Source: Mikania micrantha
Taxonomy: Eukaryota; Streptophyta; Magnoliopsida; Asterales; Asteraceae
Assembly: GCA_009363875.1 (NCBI GenBank)
Contig: CM018683.1
Coordinates: forward strand, 61,660,981-61,724,980
DNA: 64,000 nt
Reading direction: 5' to 3'
Made by a program: the position numbers and the translations under genes. Position 1 is the stretch's first letter; every line of letters starts with the position of its first letter. Below, in pieces: positions 33,732 to 45,445 of the stretch. The notes beneath the pieces are model-generated. The model was given only the letters and a program-made list of their open reading frames with translations, did no database searches and had not been told where the DNA came from.

Positions 33732-35210
33732 ATCAACCCCTTAAACTTGTAATTTTCTTCAGTCCAATCTTCCTTCTCATATCTTCATGTTTGATTCTTG
33801 GTAAAGCCTTTGTCAGCACATCTGCTTTCTGTTCAGCCCACTTACATGTTTTACCTTGATCTTTCCATTCTCCACACACTCTCTTATGAAGTGATACCGC
33901 GTATCTATGTGCTTACTCCTTCCATGAAAAACTGGATTCCTCATAAATGCCAAAGCTGACTGATTATCCACCTTTATGGTTACTGCCTCCTCTTTTACTC
34001 CAAGTATTTCACTGAGCAACCTTTGCAGCCATATGGCTTGGCATGCTGCACTTGTAGCGGCCATAAATTCTGCCTCACATGAAGAGAGTGCTACCGTTGC
34101 TTGCTTTTGAGAATTCCAAGACACATGAGCTTCATCATAGAAGAATATCTGACCAGTTGTGCTCTTCCCATCATCTCTGTCGACTGAGTGACTGCTGTCA
34201 CTGAACCCATGCAACATCTTGCTTCCGTTTCTCTTGTACCAAATTTCCAGACTTGTTGTACCTTTAACATACCTGAGGATCTGCTTCACAGCTTGCATAT
34301 GGGTCTGCTTAGGCTCCTGCATAAACCTGCTCACATATCCAACCGAATAACTTAGATCCGGCCTGGTGTGTATCAAGTACCTTAAGCATCCTACCCACTT
34401 TCGGTACAAAGTTGGATCAACACTTGGACTCTTGTCTTTCTTTGACAACTTCAGCCCTGGTTCCATGGGAAAAGTAGTTGCATTACAGTTGCTCATGCTT
34501 GTTTCTTTCAAGATCTTCTTTGCATATCCTTCTTGACATATAGAAATCCCTTCCTTGTCTTGTTTGACTTCTATACCCAGGTAGTATGTTAGCATACCCA
34601 AGTCAGTCATCTCGAAATTAACCTCCATCTCCTTCTTTATCCTTCTGATTTCTTCGATGCCAGCCCCTGTGATCAGCAGGTCGTCCACATATACTCCCAT
34701 GATCAGAGTATTCTGACCTTTTCCCCTGATGTATACTGCAGGCTCTTGTTTGCATTTTTGGAACCCCAAGTCCTTCAAAACCGAATCCAGTTTGGTGTTC
34801 CAGGCTCGGGGAGCCTGCTTCAAACCATATGGTGCCTTTGTGAGCTTATAGACCTTATCTTCTGCACCTTTTTTCACAAAGCCATCAGGCTGACTCACAA
34901 AAACTTGTTCTTTTAATTCACCGTGTAGGAAGGCTGTCTTGACATCTAGATGATGTACATGCCAGCCTTGTTGAGCTGCTACGGGCAACAGTAGCCTTAT
35001 GGTTTCCATTCGGGTCACAGGAGCAAACACCTCCTCATTGTCAACCCCGTATTGCTGTACATAGCTCTTTGCTACGAGCCTGGCTTTGTGCTTTGTGTTC
35101 CTTCCTTGAGCATCCTTCTTGGTTTTATAGACCCATTTCAGCCCAATGGGCTTTACTCCGGCTGGCAGATCTGTGGGGGACCAGGTTTGGTTTTTTTCTA
35201 TGGAAGTCAT
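33732..35210 (-). pseudogene. Copia reverse transcriptase and RNase H part
   Basis: The main frame 35210-33813 opens with NQTWSPTDLPAGVKPIGLKW and WVYKTK. It has the RT core LDVKTAFLHGEL, the catalytic YVDDLLI, and the RNase H region (FSDSSHSVDRDDGKSTTG, VALSSCEAEFMA, DNQSALAF, HIDTRYHFIRE). It would copy element RNA into cDNA in cytoplasmic particles. A TAA at 35213-35211 cuts it from the integrase part. A frameshift near 33838 replaces the usual C-terminus, whose remaining bases are still readable in another frame down to about 33740. Confidence 0.93.
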
Positions 35211-36870
35211 TTATGCTTCCATTGCTTCTTGCCATTCTTTTACTGCTTTGGCTTCCAGGTAGTTCTTGGGATCTTCATCTACAAGCATCAGATCCACATC
35301 ATCCGGTTCATTCAGTGCTTTCAACCCCCTTACAGGTGTATCATCATAGGTTTCTTCCGTTGCAATGGTGGGATCATGGTGCTGATCTTGGTCTTCAGTC
35401 TCCCTTGGTAACATTGGGCCTCTTTCTTTTACTGTTGAGCTTGGGCTACTCCAATCTGATCCATTATCAGATGATTCACAGTCTCCTGAAAACCCTTGTT
35501 CAGTTTCTTGGCCTCCAACTTCTGTTTCACCTGATCCTTGTTGAACCACAAAGCTGGTCCACTTGTAACTTTCTTTTTCCCAGCCTTGTTTGCTTGTTTC
35601 TTCCCAGGCCCAGCCCTTTGTTTCATCGAACTTGACATCTCTTGTTACATGCACCTTCCCTGTTGCTGGATTGAACATTCTGTAGGCTTTGGTTCTTGGC
35701 TGGGTTCCAAGATGCACCATCCTTGTGCTTCTGTCATCAAGTTTCTTTTGACCAGTTGCTAGGTTCTTCACATATCCAATACAGCCGAAGACCCTGATGT
35801 GCTCTAGATTGGGCTTCCTTCCTTTGAGGATCTCATAAGGAGTGGTATTATATAGAGCCTTGGTTGTCATCCGGTTCAGGAGGTAGATGGAGTGCCTTAT
35901 GCCTTCTGCCCACAAGTCTTGTGGTAGTCTCATTGCCTTCAAAATGCTCCTGGTCATATCCAATACTGTTCTGTTTCGCCTTTCTACAACCCCATTTTGC
36001 TGTGGGGAGTATGGGGCTGTGTATTGGTGTTGGATCCCGGCCTTTCTGCACAATTCTTCCAACTTTCTGGATGTAAACTCCCCACCATTATCTGTTCGCA
36101 GTTTTCTGATGGTACACCCAGTTTCCATCTCAGTGTCCCTCTTGAACTTGTCTAAACAGTCGAACACCTCATCCTTTGTCTTCATGATGAATTCCCACAT
36201 ATAGCGGCTGTGATCATCAAGCAGCAGCATGTACCTGTTTCCTCCTTTGGTAGTTGGTGTTATGGGCCCACAAACATCAGCATAGATTAGTTCGAGCAGA
36301 TGACCTGCTCGATATTGGGATTGCTTTGGGAAGAAGTTTCTGGTTTGCTTTCCAAGTGAGCAGCCATCACATATTTGTGATGGATGATCAATTGTTGGAA
36401 CTCCCCTTGCCATTCCTTTTGTGGTCAGCAACTTCAAAGAGTCGAAGCCCACATGGCCTAGCCTGGCATGCCATAACCAGGCTGTATTGTCCACCCTTGC
36501 TAACAGACATACAGGAGCAGCAGCCTTTATCCTGACTTTGTACAGCCGATTACTTGTTCGAGGGACCTTCATCAGCAGGGTTCCATCTTGTTCTATTACC
36601 CATAACAACTCTCCCTTCATCTGGATTTCATAACCCACCTTAGTTGCCCAAGGCTAATAATGTTGTTTTTGAGAGAGGGGATCAGGTACACATTCGTAAG
36701 GATCCTCTGTTCTCCTGTTTTGCATTCCACTATTATGCTCCCCCTTCCTTTGATTTCGACATAGGACCCATCTCCGAACCTTATCCTTCCGGTGATGGTG
36801 CTGTCAAGTTGTGCAAACAGGTCCTTATTACCTGTCATATGATTGCTGGCCCCATCGTCCAAGAACCAGT
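35211..36870 (-). pseudogene. Copia protease and integrase part
   Basis: Protease: LDDGASNHMTGNKDLF (about 36860). GAG-pre-integrase: WHARLGHVGFDSL, then the zinc-binding CDGCSLGKQ. Integrase core DDE: D in YADVCGP, D in LRTDNGGEF, E in PQQNGVVERRNR. A proline/acidic linker leads to EWQEAMEA and the TAA at 35213-35211. A frameshift near 36640 separates the protease from the integrase frame. Domain order and spacing are normal for copia. Confidence 0.92.
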
Positions 36871-36889
36871 TTCGTTTAGTAGAACTGAT

Positions 36890-37842
36890 CCTGCCTGAGT
36901 CTCTATTCCGATGGTCATCATAAGGGTCGGTCCTTCATCTCCTGCTTGAGCCAGGTTACTCTCCTCCTGCCTTGGTCTGGTAGGGCATTCGGTAGAGTAA
37001 TGGCCCATGGCATCGCACCGAAAACACTGGACCTTTGTTTTGTCTTTAAATTTCTTCTGATGATACGAGCTTTGCCCTTGATGATAAGAGCTTTGGCCTC
37101 TGTCTTGGCCTCTGCCCCTGCCAAAACTCCCTCTGCCCCGAACAGCAGGCTTGTTGGATTCCCTTCCAATTCCTTTTGAGGGTAGGATAGCAAGAGCTGG
37201 TCCCCCTTCGAGCTCGAGCTTGAGCTTGATCCCTGATCCTTTGGCTTGATTCTTTCTTCGAAGGCTTTAAGTCGTCCAATGGCTTCTTGGAACGACATTG
37301 TGCTCAGGTCTGCAAATTGCTCTATGGATGCCACTATCGCGATGAATTTGCTAGGGACTGAACTTAATAGCTTCTTCACCATGGTCTTATCTTTGATTGT
37401 TGAACCCAAGCTATTTGATTTCGACACAAGTTGGCTTAATTTGGTAGCAAACTCGTCGATTGAATCATCTTCATTCATCTTCAGCCCTTCGAATTCAGAT
37501 TGCAGAGTCTGCAATCTTGCTTCACGAACTCGATCTGCTCCAACAAATCTAGTCTTGAGGGCATGCCACATCTTCTGAGCCGTATTTTATTGCGAGACTT
37601 GAATCACCATCTCTTCAGGATTTGCTTGATACAGCAGGGCAATCGCCATGTCGTCCTTGGCGTTTGCCACTGTGCCAGCCCTTGGCTCGATTGCTTCCAG
37701 AATCCCATGAACCTTGAATACAACCTTTGATCCTAATGGCCCAGACATTGTAATTGTCTGCCGTTAGGATAGGGCATTGAAGTGAAGCCGAGTTGCTCTC
37801 CTTGACTTGTACGATCGCGTGTTCAGCTGGTCCTCTGGCCAT
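36890..37842 (-). pseudogene. Copia gag, broken
   Basis: It starts at 37842 (MARGPAEHAIVQVKESNSAS). A one-base insertion near 37733 and a TAA near 37590 interrupt it. It then runs MWHALKTRFVGADRVREARL and on to about 37060. The zinc knuckle CFRCDAMGHYSTECP (CX2CX4HX4C) is intact, but in a third frame at about 37030-36985. Gag forms the particle shell and binds RNA. The lesions prevent a normal gag from this copy. Confidence 0.9.
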
Positions 37843-37944
37843 CGCCTTGATTCAGTCCTTCGAATCCTCCTTGCTTGGCTGCATCCTTGACCTTGAACTC
37901 CTTCCTTCGATCGCTCTTTTTAATCGCTCGACTCTGATACCAAT

Positions 37945-38147
37945 TGAAATCGGTAACAGACATATAAAGAATTGCTGAACTCTTTATTGAATGAATGAAA
38001 AACATAAACAAAACTTCGGCTTAAATAGCCATAAACAAAAGGATAAACCTTTAACTGAAAAACATGAATCTAGGACTAGATAAACATAAACCAAATAATT
38101 AAAAACTAAACCCTTCTTTTTTACTTAATTACAAGTTTAAACTAACA
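37945..38147 (-). repeat. 5' LTR of the copia element
   Basis: Begins TGTTAGTTTAAACTTG on the minus strand and ends TTTCA next to the primer-binding site. See the element entry for the comparison with the other LTR. Confidence 0.93.
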
Positions 38148-38152
38148 AAGGA

Positions 38153-38559
38153 TACAATCTACATTATGTTAGCTCAAACATGGGTTTGGCTCCTCTGTCC
38201 AAGATAAAATGGGTAAATTATTTGGAGTCAAAATATGTTGGGTTAGAAAAGGTTAAAATGAGTAATTTTTGGTGTGAGTCAAACATGATATTTTGAACGC
38301 TCATATATTTTTTCATAGTTATTAGAGGTTAATAGCTTTTGAGGATGTGGATGCAACTACATATGAAGATGATAGTTTTATTGCTACCTACAACAGCTTG
38401 CAGAAATGTCGAAGCATGAAATTTAGACAATGGTGTCCGCCTGAGCACCTCCAATGACTCCATTGATTCATCAAATTGAGACCAGAGGGTTGAGGTTATT
38501 GATGTTGTAGAAAGATGCCAGCACGATCGTTACATTTGGGTAAGTTTAAATTTCATTTT
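38153..38559. other. Helitron 4 cargo, no gene identified
   Basis: Continues the sequence interrupted by the copia element. No frame or family recognised. Confidence 0.4.
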
Positions 38560-38567
38560 GTACTCAT

Positions 38568-39383
38568 CACTGTTATCAATAGCGGCTATAGCGACCGCTA
38601 TAGCGCGCTATGTGGCGTATCGGCACTGACCCGCAATTAGGGTTTAGCTGGAAGAAAGCGAGAAGTAGCGGATGTTTTTTTTCTTTTAAATAACCTGATT
38701 CGACCTTATACGTGTATATACCGCTGAAATAACACCCTAAATAGTCGACTAGAGGAAGAGGTGCTAATTGCTCGTGAAGAAGCTTCAGCCGACTGGAGGA
38801 TTACCTGGACGCCGCCGACGGGACGATTACCTGGACGCCGCCGGCTGGAATTCGATTCTGATTTCAACGATTGAAGGGTAATCGACTGGAATTCGATTCT
38901 GATTTCAAAGATTGAAGGAAATCGGCTGGTCGCTACTTGCCAATTGAACCAGTTTGAACTTTGAAGGGTATGTCGGTATGAATCTGGTCGACCAGCGTCA
39001 GAAACCAGAAGGAATCTGGACGATTCTGAATCAGCGACTGAATCGGGACGTTTTGAAGACTCAAATAGTCAATTGAACTAAAATTGACAGCACATTTGAA
39101 GAGCGACTTTTAAGCCTTTAAGGCATTCTGTCTAGGTTTTTTTTCCCTTCTTTAGTAAATTGGTATTTATTTACAGCTTAGAATGATTAAAGGAAGCAAT
39201 TTTGATGGTTTAAACTATGAATGTTTATTTTGTTACTATTTTAGATGACAACAATTATTTATTGAGTTTTTATATTATTGTATCGCTAAACACGAAATAA
39301 CAGTCGCTATTTTCCGCTATTCGCTACGTAGCGTATAGGTAGGGTTTATCGCTTTTTACCGCTATTCGCTATCGATAACTATG
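38568..39383. mobile_element. hAT-type non-autonomous element
   Basis: Ends CACTGTTATCAATAGCG and CGCTATCGATAACTATG are inverted copies with few mismatches. Perfect 8-bp duplications GTACTCAT lie at 38560-38567 and 39384-39391. Subterminal 'gcgctat', 'cgctatt' words are repeated at both ends. Inside, a 60-bp unit ('ctggaattcgattctgattt') is duplicated near 38845 and 38886. No transposase. Confidence 0.88.
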
Positions 39384-39391
39384 GTACTCAT

Positions 39392-40009
39392 ATTGTTTAT
39401 GATTGAACAGTTGTATAACTATGATGTACCTAAGTATATTTGATTTATTTAGATTGTGTTAGCTAGGCAAAATAAAAGCAACATAATAAGTTTTTTATGG
39501 TTATTATGTTGCACAGTAAAGTAGTATTAAATTGTTTCTAAAACATATTATACTAATATGATTTAAATCATGTATCAATATTTTTAGGGGTGTTCATAAT
39601 CTTGTTTGGCTGGTTAATATGAAAATTTAGAGTCGATCCAGACTAGATGGATTGTGTGGGTTAGCCAGATCTGCTGGTTTAGTGGGATAAGAATGAGGTT
39701 TATCTCTATCGTTCCCCTTAGATCCTACTGAAGAGTGGGAATATAAATTGTAATTTTGTTTTTGTTAGTATTTATTTAATTTACGAAGTGATTCAGGTAC
39801 AGAGGCTAATTTATTTTAACCTTTTATATAATCTTTGACTATATGTTGGTAATTTTATGTTAGTTTTTTTAGCTTGCATTTATCTAGGTACATGTTCACT
39901 GTTCTTCATGAGGCTTCGTGAGTCTACTGTTCGTATTCGGTAGGAATCATGCTTCTTTAGTTAGGAGGATAAAGATTACAAAAAACGAGTACAATGTTGT
40001 AAATTGTCG
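39392..40009. other. Helitron 4 distal cargo with a possible retroposon tail
   Basis: No gene recognised. At 39690-39770 'atcctactgaagagtgggaa' and a T-rich tail resemble the retroposon tails at 10.1 and 28.2 kb, without a convincing target duplication. Confidence 0.4.
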
Positions 40010-40782
40010 CCGCTGCATCGTGCGGGTTTCCTTTATCTTTCCTTCTCTTGCATTGACACATTTAAACATCCTCATGGCTGTTGGATCGACGACAAATGTA
40101 ACTCCTAATCAATTGAACAATTTGTTTTTTCAGCCTTAGGAACGTTTGTACTACACTTTTAGCAGTTGCTTTGTTTGGATTGCCTTTCATCAATGTAAGG
40201 AACATGTTTTTCTTTATGCTTCTCAAGTTTCTAGGACCGAAACCAGAATGATTTGATAATGCCATTGTTGCAACCCTTGCTGACCTAAAGAGGCATCTAA
40301 CTCTCTTTCATCTAAATAATTATATTCAAAAAATTTGATTATTATTAAATTACTTTAGTTTTGTTAAATATATATAATTGTATTGGCACGAGCTAGATTA
40401 AGATGGTTCATTTTTTCCCATTTAATCCAATTGACAAGAAGACTGCATAGACTTACATTGATGACAATAACACCTAGCATAGAACAAGCAAAGGTGATCA
40501 TGCGAATGTTTAAATTTTTATATCTATTTTCTATACTTTTTAAATGATTTTATAGGTTTGTAAGGCTCTTGGTATTGATAAATTAACATAAAACAATTAC
40601 CAATTTGTAAATTATTTAATGCCGTTGCATCGCGCGGGTTCTCGACTAGTACTATATATAATACATATTTGAGAGAGAAAAACTCTTAAATTTAAGAGGT
40701 ACAACTTTATAAGCTATTAGTACAACCCTGTGAAGCATAGTGTATAATCCTCTACCAGTCTTGGTGACTGGAAATTCTAAAA

Positions 40783-40960
40783 GGGAGGGGTTATCTACAC
40801 ACCCCAGAATTTTAATTCAACACCCCGGCCGACACCCATACGCCCCGTAGTGGCCACTACGGGGCGTTTTAGCCACAGACTGACAACCTTAAACGATAGA
40901 CATTCGTTTGTCAGCTTTTTGCAGACCCATACGCCACGTAGTAGCACTACGGGGCGTATA
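40783..40960. repeat. Left MULE terminal repeat with palindromes
   Basis: Contains a perfect 28-bp palindrome at 40840-40867 centred on TAGTGG|CCACTA, and an imperfect one at 40931-40957. They may be transposase contact sites. Confidence 0.85.
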
Positions 40961-41713
40961 GGGTTCAAAAAAGCAAACGCAGCAACTTGGGGCGTTTGAG
41001 TGTGATTTGGGGGGGTTTGGGTATGTTTTTGGGGTGTAAAAATATAGTTGTTTTGTTAAAAAAAAATTAAAAATATAAAAGTTTTGTTTAAAAATTATTT
41101 TTATATTTTGCGACGTATCTCTCGTAGCATTTATACTTTACGATGACGCATCTCGTACGTTAAAAAGTTTAGTTGTTTTTTTAAACGCATGTTTTTTGTT
41201 TGTAAAAATCTAATATTTTTTTTGTTTAAAACTTGTTTTTTATTTTTTACGGTCTCTCGGTTCGTTTATTTTTAATTGTTTTTTAAAACTTTTAGTTTTG
41301 AAAGCTAAAAATGTTTTTAATTATTAGATTTAATTAAAATTTAAATATATTAATTAATTGTTATATGAATGACGTTATTTGTTTAAGCATATTGATGTTA
41401 CAAAATAATACGATAAATAATGCATCACCAACTAAAACATATTTAAATAATAAACATGCATCACCATCAAAACATATAATAATAAACATGCATCACTAAC
41501 AAAACATATTTAAATAATAAACACGCATCACCAACTAAAACAACCAAATATATACACGCATCATCAACCAAAACAACTAAATATATACAAATCATAAACA
41601 TGAATACAAGTGTCTGTTTAACAAATACAAATATAACTGAAAATACTAAGGTGGAGGTGGAGGGAGAGGAGGATAATCTCGTGGCTGAGGAACTGCAGGA
41701 AGCTCGATGCCCT

Positions 41714-42255
41714 TAGGGGTGTAAACGAGCCGAGCCGATCCCGAGCTCGTTAAGGCTCGAGCTCGGCTCGTTTAGAAAAATTAAGGCTCGAGCTCGAGCT
41801 CGGCTCGTTAAGGTAAATATGGGCTCGAGCTCGAGCTCGGCTCGTTAAAGAATTTTTAGGCTCGAGCTCGGCTCGGCTCGGCTCGTTTAGATTTTATTTA
41901 TTTAATTTATTTACTTTAATTACTAATTTAATTATATTTATAACTATATTTTATAAATTTAACATAAAATATTTAATTTAAATATATTTATCATAATTTT
42001 ATATATAAAAATAATTAATTTTATAAATAAACACTTAATATAATAAATAAAAATTATATAAACAAAAGGCTCGTTAAGGCTCGCGAGCCGGCTCGAGCTC
42101 GTTAAGTAAAGCTCGAGCTCGGGCTCGATAACTAAACGAGCCACACTTTTGGGCTCGAGCTCGGGCTCGGGCTCGTTAAGGCTCGGTTCGTTCGAGCTTT
42201 TTACCGATCCGATCTCGAGCATTTCACGAGCTGCCTTGGTTCGTTTACACCCCTA
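41714..42255. mobile_element. hAT-type element inserted at the 3' end of the OTU frame
   Basis: Ends TAGGGGTGTAAACGA and TCGTTTACACCCCTA, or near-identical, are inverted. Perfect 8-bp duplications GATGCCCT lie at 41706-41713 and 42256-42263. The interior is mostly GCTCGAGCTCGG-type repeats plus an AT-rich core. Its first three bases, read on the minus strand, supply the TAG that now ends the OTU frame. Confidence 0.92.
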
Positions 42256-42828
42256 GATGCCCTCACCTTGTTTGTTTGCTTCTATAATCGATTTATACCG
42301 TTGGATTCGTTCTTGATAAACCATCTCCCACGCACCGGCCACATCATTTCGGTAACGTTTACGGACCGCACTTAGAGTTGGAATCGGATAATCCCCATCC
42401 AACCTTAGGGTGACGAAATGCATGGGCATATGAAGAAGACAAACCACATTATGTTGTGGTATTGTCGAAGGAGCTAACCATAACGGGAAAAACGTGATAC
42501 ACCTTTCTTGACTGATAAGGTGAACTATCACGCCAAATCGTTGTGCAACAACTAGTCCCGTATAAGGCATAAGCATCCAATGTTCTTTAGGTGCAGGTCT
42601 GATAGCAAACCAGTTTATGCTATGACGTACTGCTTCATATAAATTTGAGTCAACGGAGTTAAAAACATATATGTATGCTTCTCTATTGGTGTCCACCTCT
42701 TGTAACAGTTGTTGGCGAACAAAACCCCATTGATTTTCGTCGAACCCTAACCCAACGGCTACAGACCTGAATCCACAATTATCGTCTTGCATAACATCTT
42801 GTATGTTACTTACATAACAATGAAGCAT
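42253..42828 (-). CDS. OTU-family cysteine protease domain of the MULE
   Basis: A 191-residue open frame. The catalytic motif is DDNCGFRSVA (Asp15, Cys18), where OTU proteases usually have DGNC(L/G)FR. The distal histidine is in MHFVTLRL (His137), the usual H-(F/Y) position. OTU enzymes remove ubiquitin or ubiquitin-like tags; the role in MULEs is unknown. In related MULEs the domain is fused to or follows the transposase. Here a stop-containing gap separates it from the linker frame at 43193-42867. The start at 42828 is simply the first ATG. The natural C-terminus was displaced by the hAT insertion: beyond it (41705-41640, minus) an in-frame proline-rich tail (ELPAVPQPRDYPPLPPPPP) ends in TAG. 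Confidence 0.8.
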   Translation of the reverse strand: MLHCYVSNIQDVMQDDNCGFRSVAVGLGFDENQWGFVRQQLLQEVDTNREAYIYVFNSVDSNLYEAVRHSINWFAIRPAPKEHWMLMPYTGLVVAQRFGVIVHLISQERCITFFPLWLAPSTIPQHNVVCLLHMPMHFVTLRLDGDYPIPTLSAVRKRYRNDVAGAWEMVYQERIQRYKSIIEANKQGEGI

Positions 42829-42866
42829 TGAAGGAATGTAACCACCAATCGTCTAAGATTGTTCCT

Positions 42867-43340
42867 TCATCCTGGTTTCACTGGCGAGGCAACTACCGAG
42901 TCAACTTGACTTGTCTCGAGCCCTTTTTTCCCTCTAGAAGACGTTGAACGACTACGTTGGAAGGCGGGTCTTTGCTGGTTTGACATTGCTGGAGTGAATG
43001 AACTATGCCTTGGAAGTTGAAAACTACTCTCTTGTGAGTCGACAACTGCGCTTTGTCTAGATTCATTCCCCCTTTGTTGTTGAGTCTTCAATGTCGGACG
43101 TCCGCGTGTATCATTCTGAACCAATGGCGTTTTCTTTTCACTTTTAAACGGAAACACTTGCGAAAGTATTTTTTTAGCCAGACTCTTTTTCACTCACTCA
43201 GGTTTTGAATTTATTTCCTGCGTCACCAGACCCATTTGTCCTGTGACGTCGATTTCTTCGTCTTCTAGAAGTGTCGGGTACTGAGTATCAAGTTTTGTCC
43301 AGAAGATGTCTATATCAGAAAGCGGGATAATCGTGTCTGT
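42867..43340 (-). pseudogene. MULE linker region, Ser/Lys-rich
   Basis: Open from 43193 to 42867 (MKKSLAKKILSQVFPF, many Ser, Gln and Arg), with an upstream piece in the same frame after a stop near 43195. Low-complexity, probably disordered. It joins the transposase to the OTU part. No domain is recognised. Confidence 0.6.
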
Positions 43341-43399
43341 ATACAAATGAAAGGAAAATAATCAGTTTACAACAAAAAATGTATAAAACAAACAAAGAG

Positions 43400-44989
43400 G
43401 AATTGATTACAGTATTTTGATACCTGTATTTTCGTATGTTGAGATCCGACAGGCACATGGCAAGCCACAACTTGTCCACAACTGGTGGCTGCATGACATA
43501 CTTCCTTGACGCAAAACCTTGATCTTATTTATTTCATCAAACAGTAAATCAAGAGCTTTATGTGAAACCTTGACACGTAAGTTATTAAACATGGGTATTT
43601 TATGATGACCCATTGTCTTTATTAAACTTGTTTCAAACCCATGTTGCATGTTTACCTCCTGCATTCTACCATTTGATCAACAAAACCTAACAGTGTCGAG
43701 AGCGAGTTATTAGTGGTTCTCAGATATCTTTTTAAGTTTGAATGTTGACTCTCGACTCTGTTAGTTGTACGTTGACCAAAGTTAGGCGTTCTGTTAGTCC
43801 AGGCTGTGACAAACATGTCTTTGTAGGGGTTTAACCAAGTCTGAGTCACATAATTCAAAACCCCTGAGGAAAAAAAAACATGACATACGAAAACACAATT
43901 TTACCAAAAATAATGATAATGATATTTAATGACGCTTACTTTGACGGTTATCTGCGACTAGCTGTTGCTACAGGCGGTTATAGTTGTAGTCGTAAATTTC
44001 TAGCGACGAAGAGTCACACAAATTCCTCCAACGACCCTTAAACTTTTTCCAATCACCGTATGAAAAACTCGCCTTACAGTGTTTTGCGATATTTTCCCTT
44101 ATGTGCCACCTTCATAAATACCTGGAAGCGTGCGGAAAAACCTTACGACATGCATTCATCAGAGCAAGGTGTTTCTCGGTTATTATTACGCGGGGCTCCA
44201 TACACTTATCTAGCATATCTTTTACCCTTCTAGAACCCAATGATAATTTTCCTCTTTTTCTTTACTAACGAACGTGTGTGCAATACAAAACGTATGGTGT
44301 GTTGAGGTAACACCAACTATCTGTACAAAAGGAAGTTTGTACATGTTAGTCTAGAAAGCCGCTTTGATCATGAGAACATGTGGGAACGCACGCCACCAGG
44401 TGTATGATTTTTTATGACAAAAGAAAATATCCTCCACGACATTCGTTTCGGAGTTTTCGCGAGTATAGTATACGTAATTTTTAGTATGCAGCAGGTTTTC
44501 TAAGACCTGCATTGGGGTTGATCCGACTTTTTGTTTATTTTTAAATTTTTGTTGCACATTGTATACGTCTCTACGGATGGAGATGTTGTCGGGATTCTGC
44601 TTCTTTAGGCTGGAAAGTATGTTGCGTGGCTTCATGTGTTGCTCAGTCATATGATGTACCATGTTTTGTTCCTGCTCGGATATTCTTCTAACAAACGGGT
44701 GCCCCTCAAGATTTTGAGCAAGCTCATGGTTGTGTTTGTCGTTTCTGACCTGAAGCTTCCAACCATAAGAATCAGTGTCGTATATCCCTATTAATTTAAA
44801 AGGACAATCGATTTTTTTGCTACCGGTACGCCTTAAGATGGCTGTACTATTGTGTTCACCACCACGATCACACACAAGCCAGATTTTGTTGGCCTCATCG
44901 GTCCCCTTCTTTTTCTTAGATCGTTCGGTAACTACGACGTATCCGTTATCAAGGGCTCTACTTTTCATCCATGCCATTAGCTCCTCCAC
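43400..44989 (-). pseudogene. MULE transposase with FAR1-like N-terminus, broken
   Basis: From 44989 the frame gives a FAR1-type zinc-binding region (NGYVVVTERSKKKKGTDEAN, IWLVCDRGGEH, CPFKLIG, W-x-LQVRNDKHNHEL). Then it enters the transposase core, where the usual ...DATYKTN is read IKAAF-stop-TN at 44353-44351, so the first catalytic Asp is lost. Further core pieces (KLPFVQIVGVTSTHHTFCIA, TEKHLALMNACRKVFP) lie in shifted frames at 44340-44150. The C-terminal part NRVESQHSNLKRYLRTTNNS is at 43790-43700. A SWIM-type finger CSHQLWTSCGLPCACRIS is at about 43480. At least four lesions; not functional. Confidence 0.88.
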
Positions 44990-45019
44990 AGAAACGAATA
45001 TCTGAAAACAATGTTGTCA

Positions 45020-45445
45020 TTAAACTAATGTCCATCTAACTAAAAACAAGTGAAAATATATTACCCCATTGGTATTCCAGTCCATATTTTGGTATACAAT
45101 GTCAACTTCTTCCTTTTTAACCGCCACTTGGGGTAGGTGTGATTGTTCACCACCGTAACATTCCCTGTTAACGTCTTCATCATCGCAAGGTTCCTGGTTC
45201 AAATCAAACTGCCAGTACAAAGTTTGACCCGCAAACTCTTCGTTAAGATCTGGCAATGTGGTCTATTTGAGGCCTCAGACGATTGCACACCAGTCTCATC
45301 CTTAAAAACATTATGATTAGTTTGTCATTTGATTAACAATAAAAACAAGTAAATACAGTTTCATACCTGATAAGTTTCAGCCACACGCGAAACATCAGAA
45401 TATTGACCGAAGAAAAAGTCTCCGTCCCACCAAGACATATTTCAA
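45020..45445 (-). pseudogene. N-terminal exons of the MULE protein
   Basis: A first exon starts MSWWDGDFFFGQYSDVSRVA (45440-45370) and ends at a GTATGA donor. A second piece (45300-45020) continues in another frame with MPDLNEEFAGQTLYWQFDLN. Frames do not join, so an indel is likely. Acidic, no known domain. Confidence 0.55.

Larger units (their letters stand above)
33529..38147 (-). mobile_element. Ty1/copia LTR retrotransposon, complete ends, defective coding
   Basis: Two 203-bp LTRs (33529-33731, 37945-38147) differ at one base and are flanked by a perfect 5-bp duplication AAGGA (33524-33528, 38148-38152). A primer site TGGTATCAGAG, complementary to initiator tRNA-Met, follows the 5' LTR at about 37943. 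A purine tract AAGGGG lies just before the 3' LTR at about 33738-33743. Gene order gag-protease-integrase-RT-RNaseH defines copia; the short LTRs suggest the Ale/Retrofit lineage (inference). At least six stops or frameshifts break the polyprotein, although near-identical LTRs imply a recent insertion. Inserted into Helitron 4. Confidence 0.95.
27881..40649 (+). mobile_element. Helitron 4, swollen by nested insertions
   Basis: It begins TCTATATCTATATATC at 27881, right after the CTAG of Helitron 3. It ends with GCCGTTGCATCGCGCGGG (40621-40638), spacer and CTAG at 40646-40649. Nested inside: a Harbinger-like element (27918-28995), a 428-bp direct repeat, a copia element (33529-38147) and a hAT element (38568-39383). 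A degenerate extra 3' hairpin (GCCGCTGCATCGTGCGGG) lies at 40010-40027. Treating 27881-40649 as one unit is inference from end order alone; it may be two elements. Confidence 0.55.

Noticed and set aside
35052..37978. Many plus-strand open frames of 60-188 codons
   Set aside because: They are antisense shadows of the copia gag and pol frames, which show clear family motifs on the minus strand.
42000..42222. Glu/Leu/Pro repeat protein on the minus strand (ELEPEL-type)
   Set aside because: It translates the GCTCGAGCTCGG repeats of the hAT element at 41714-42255.
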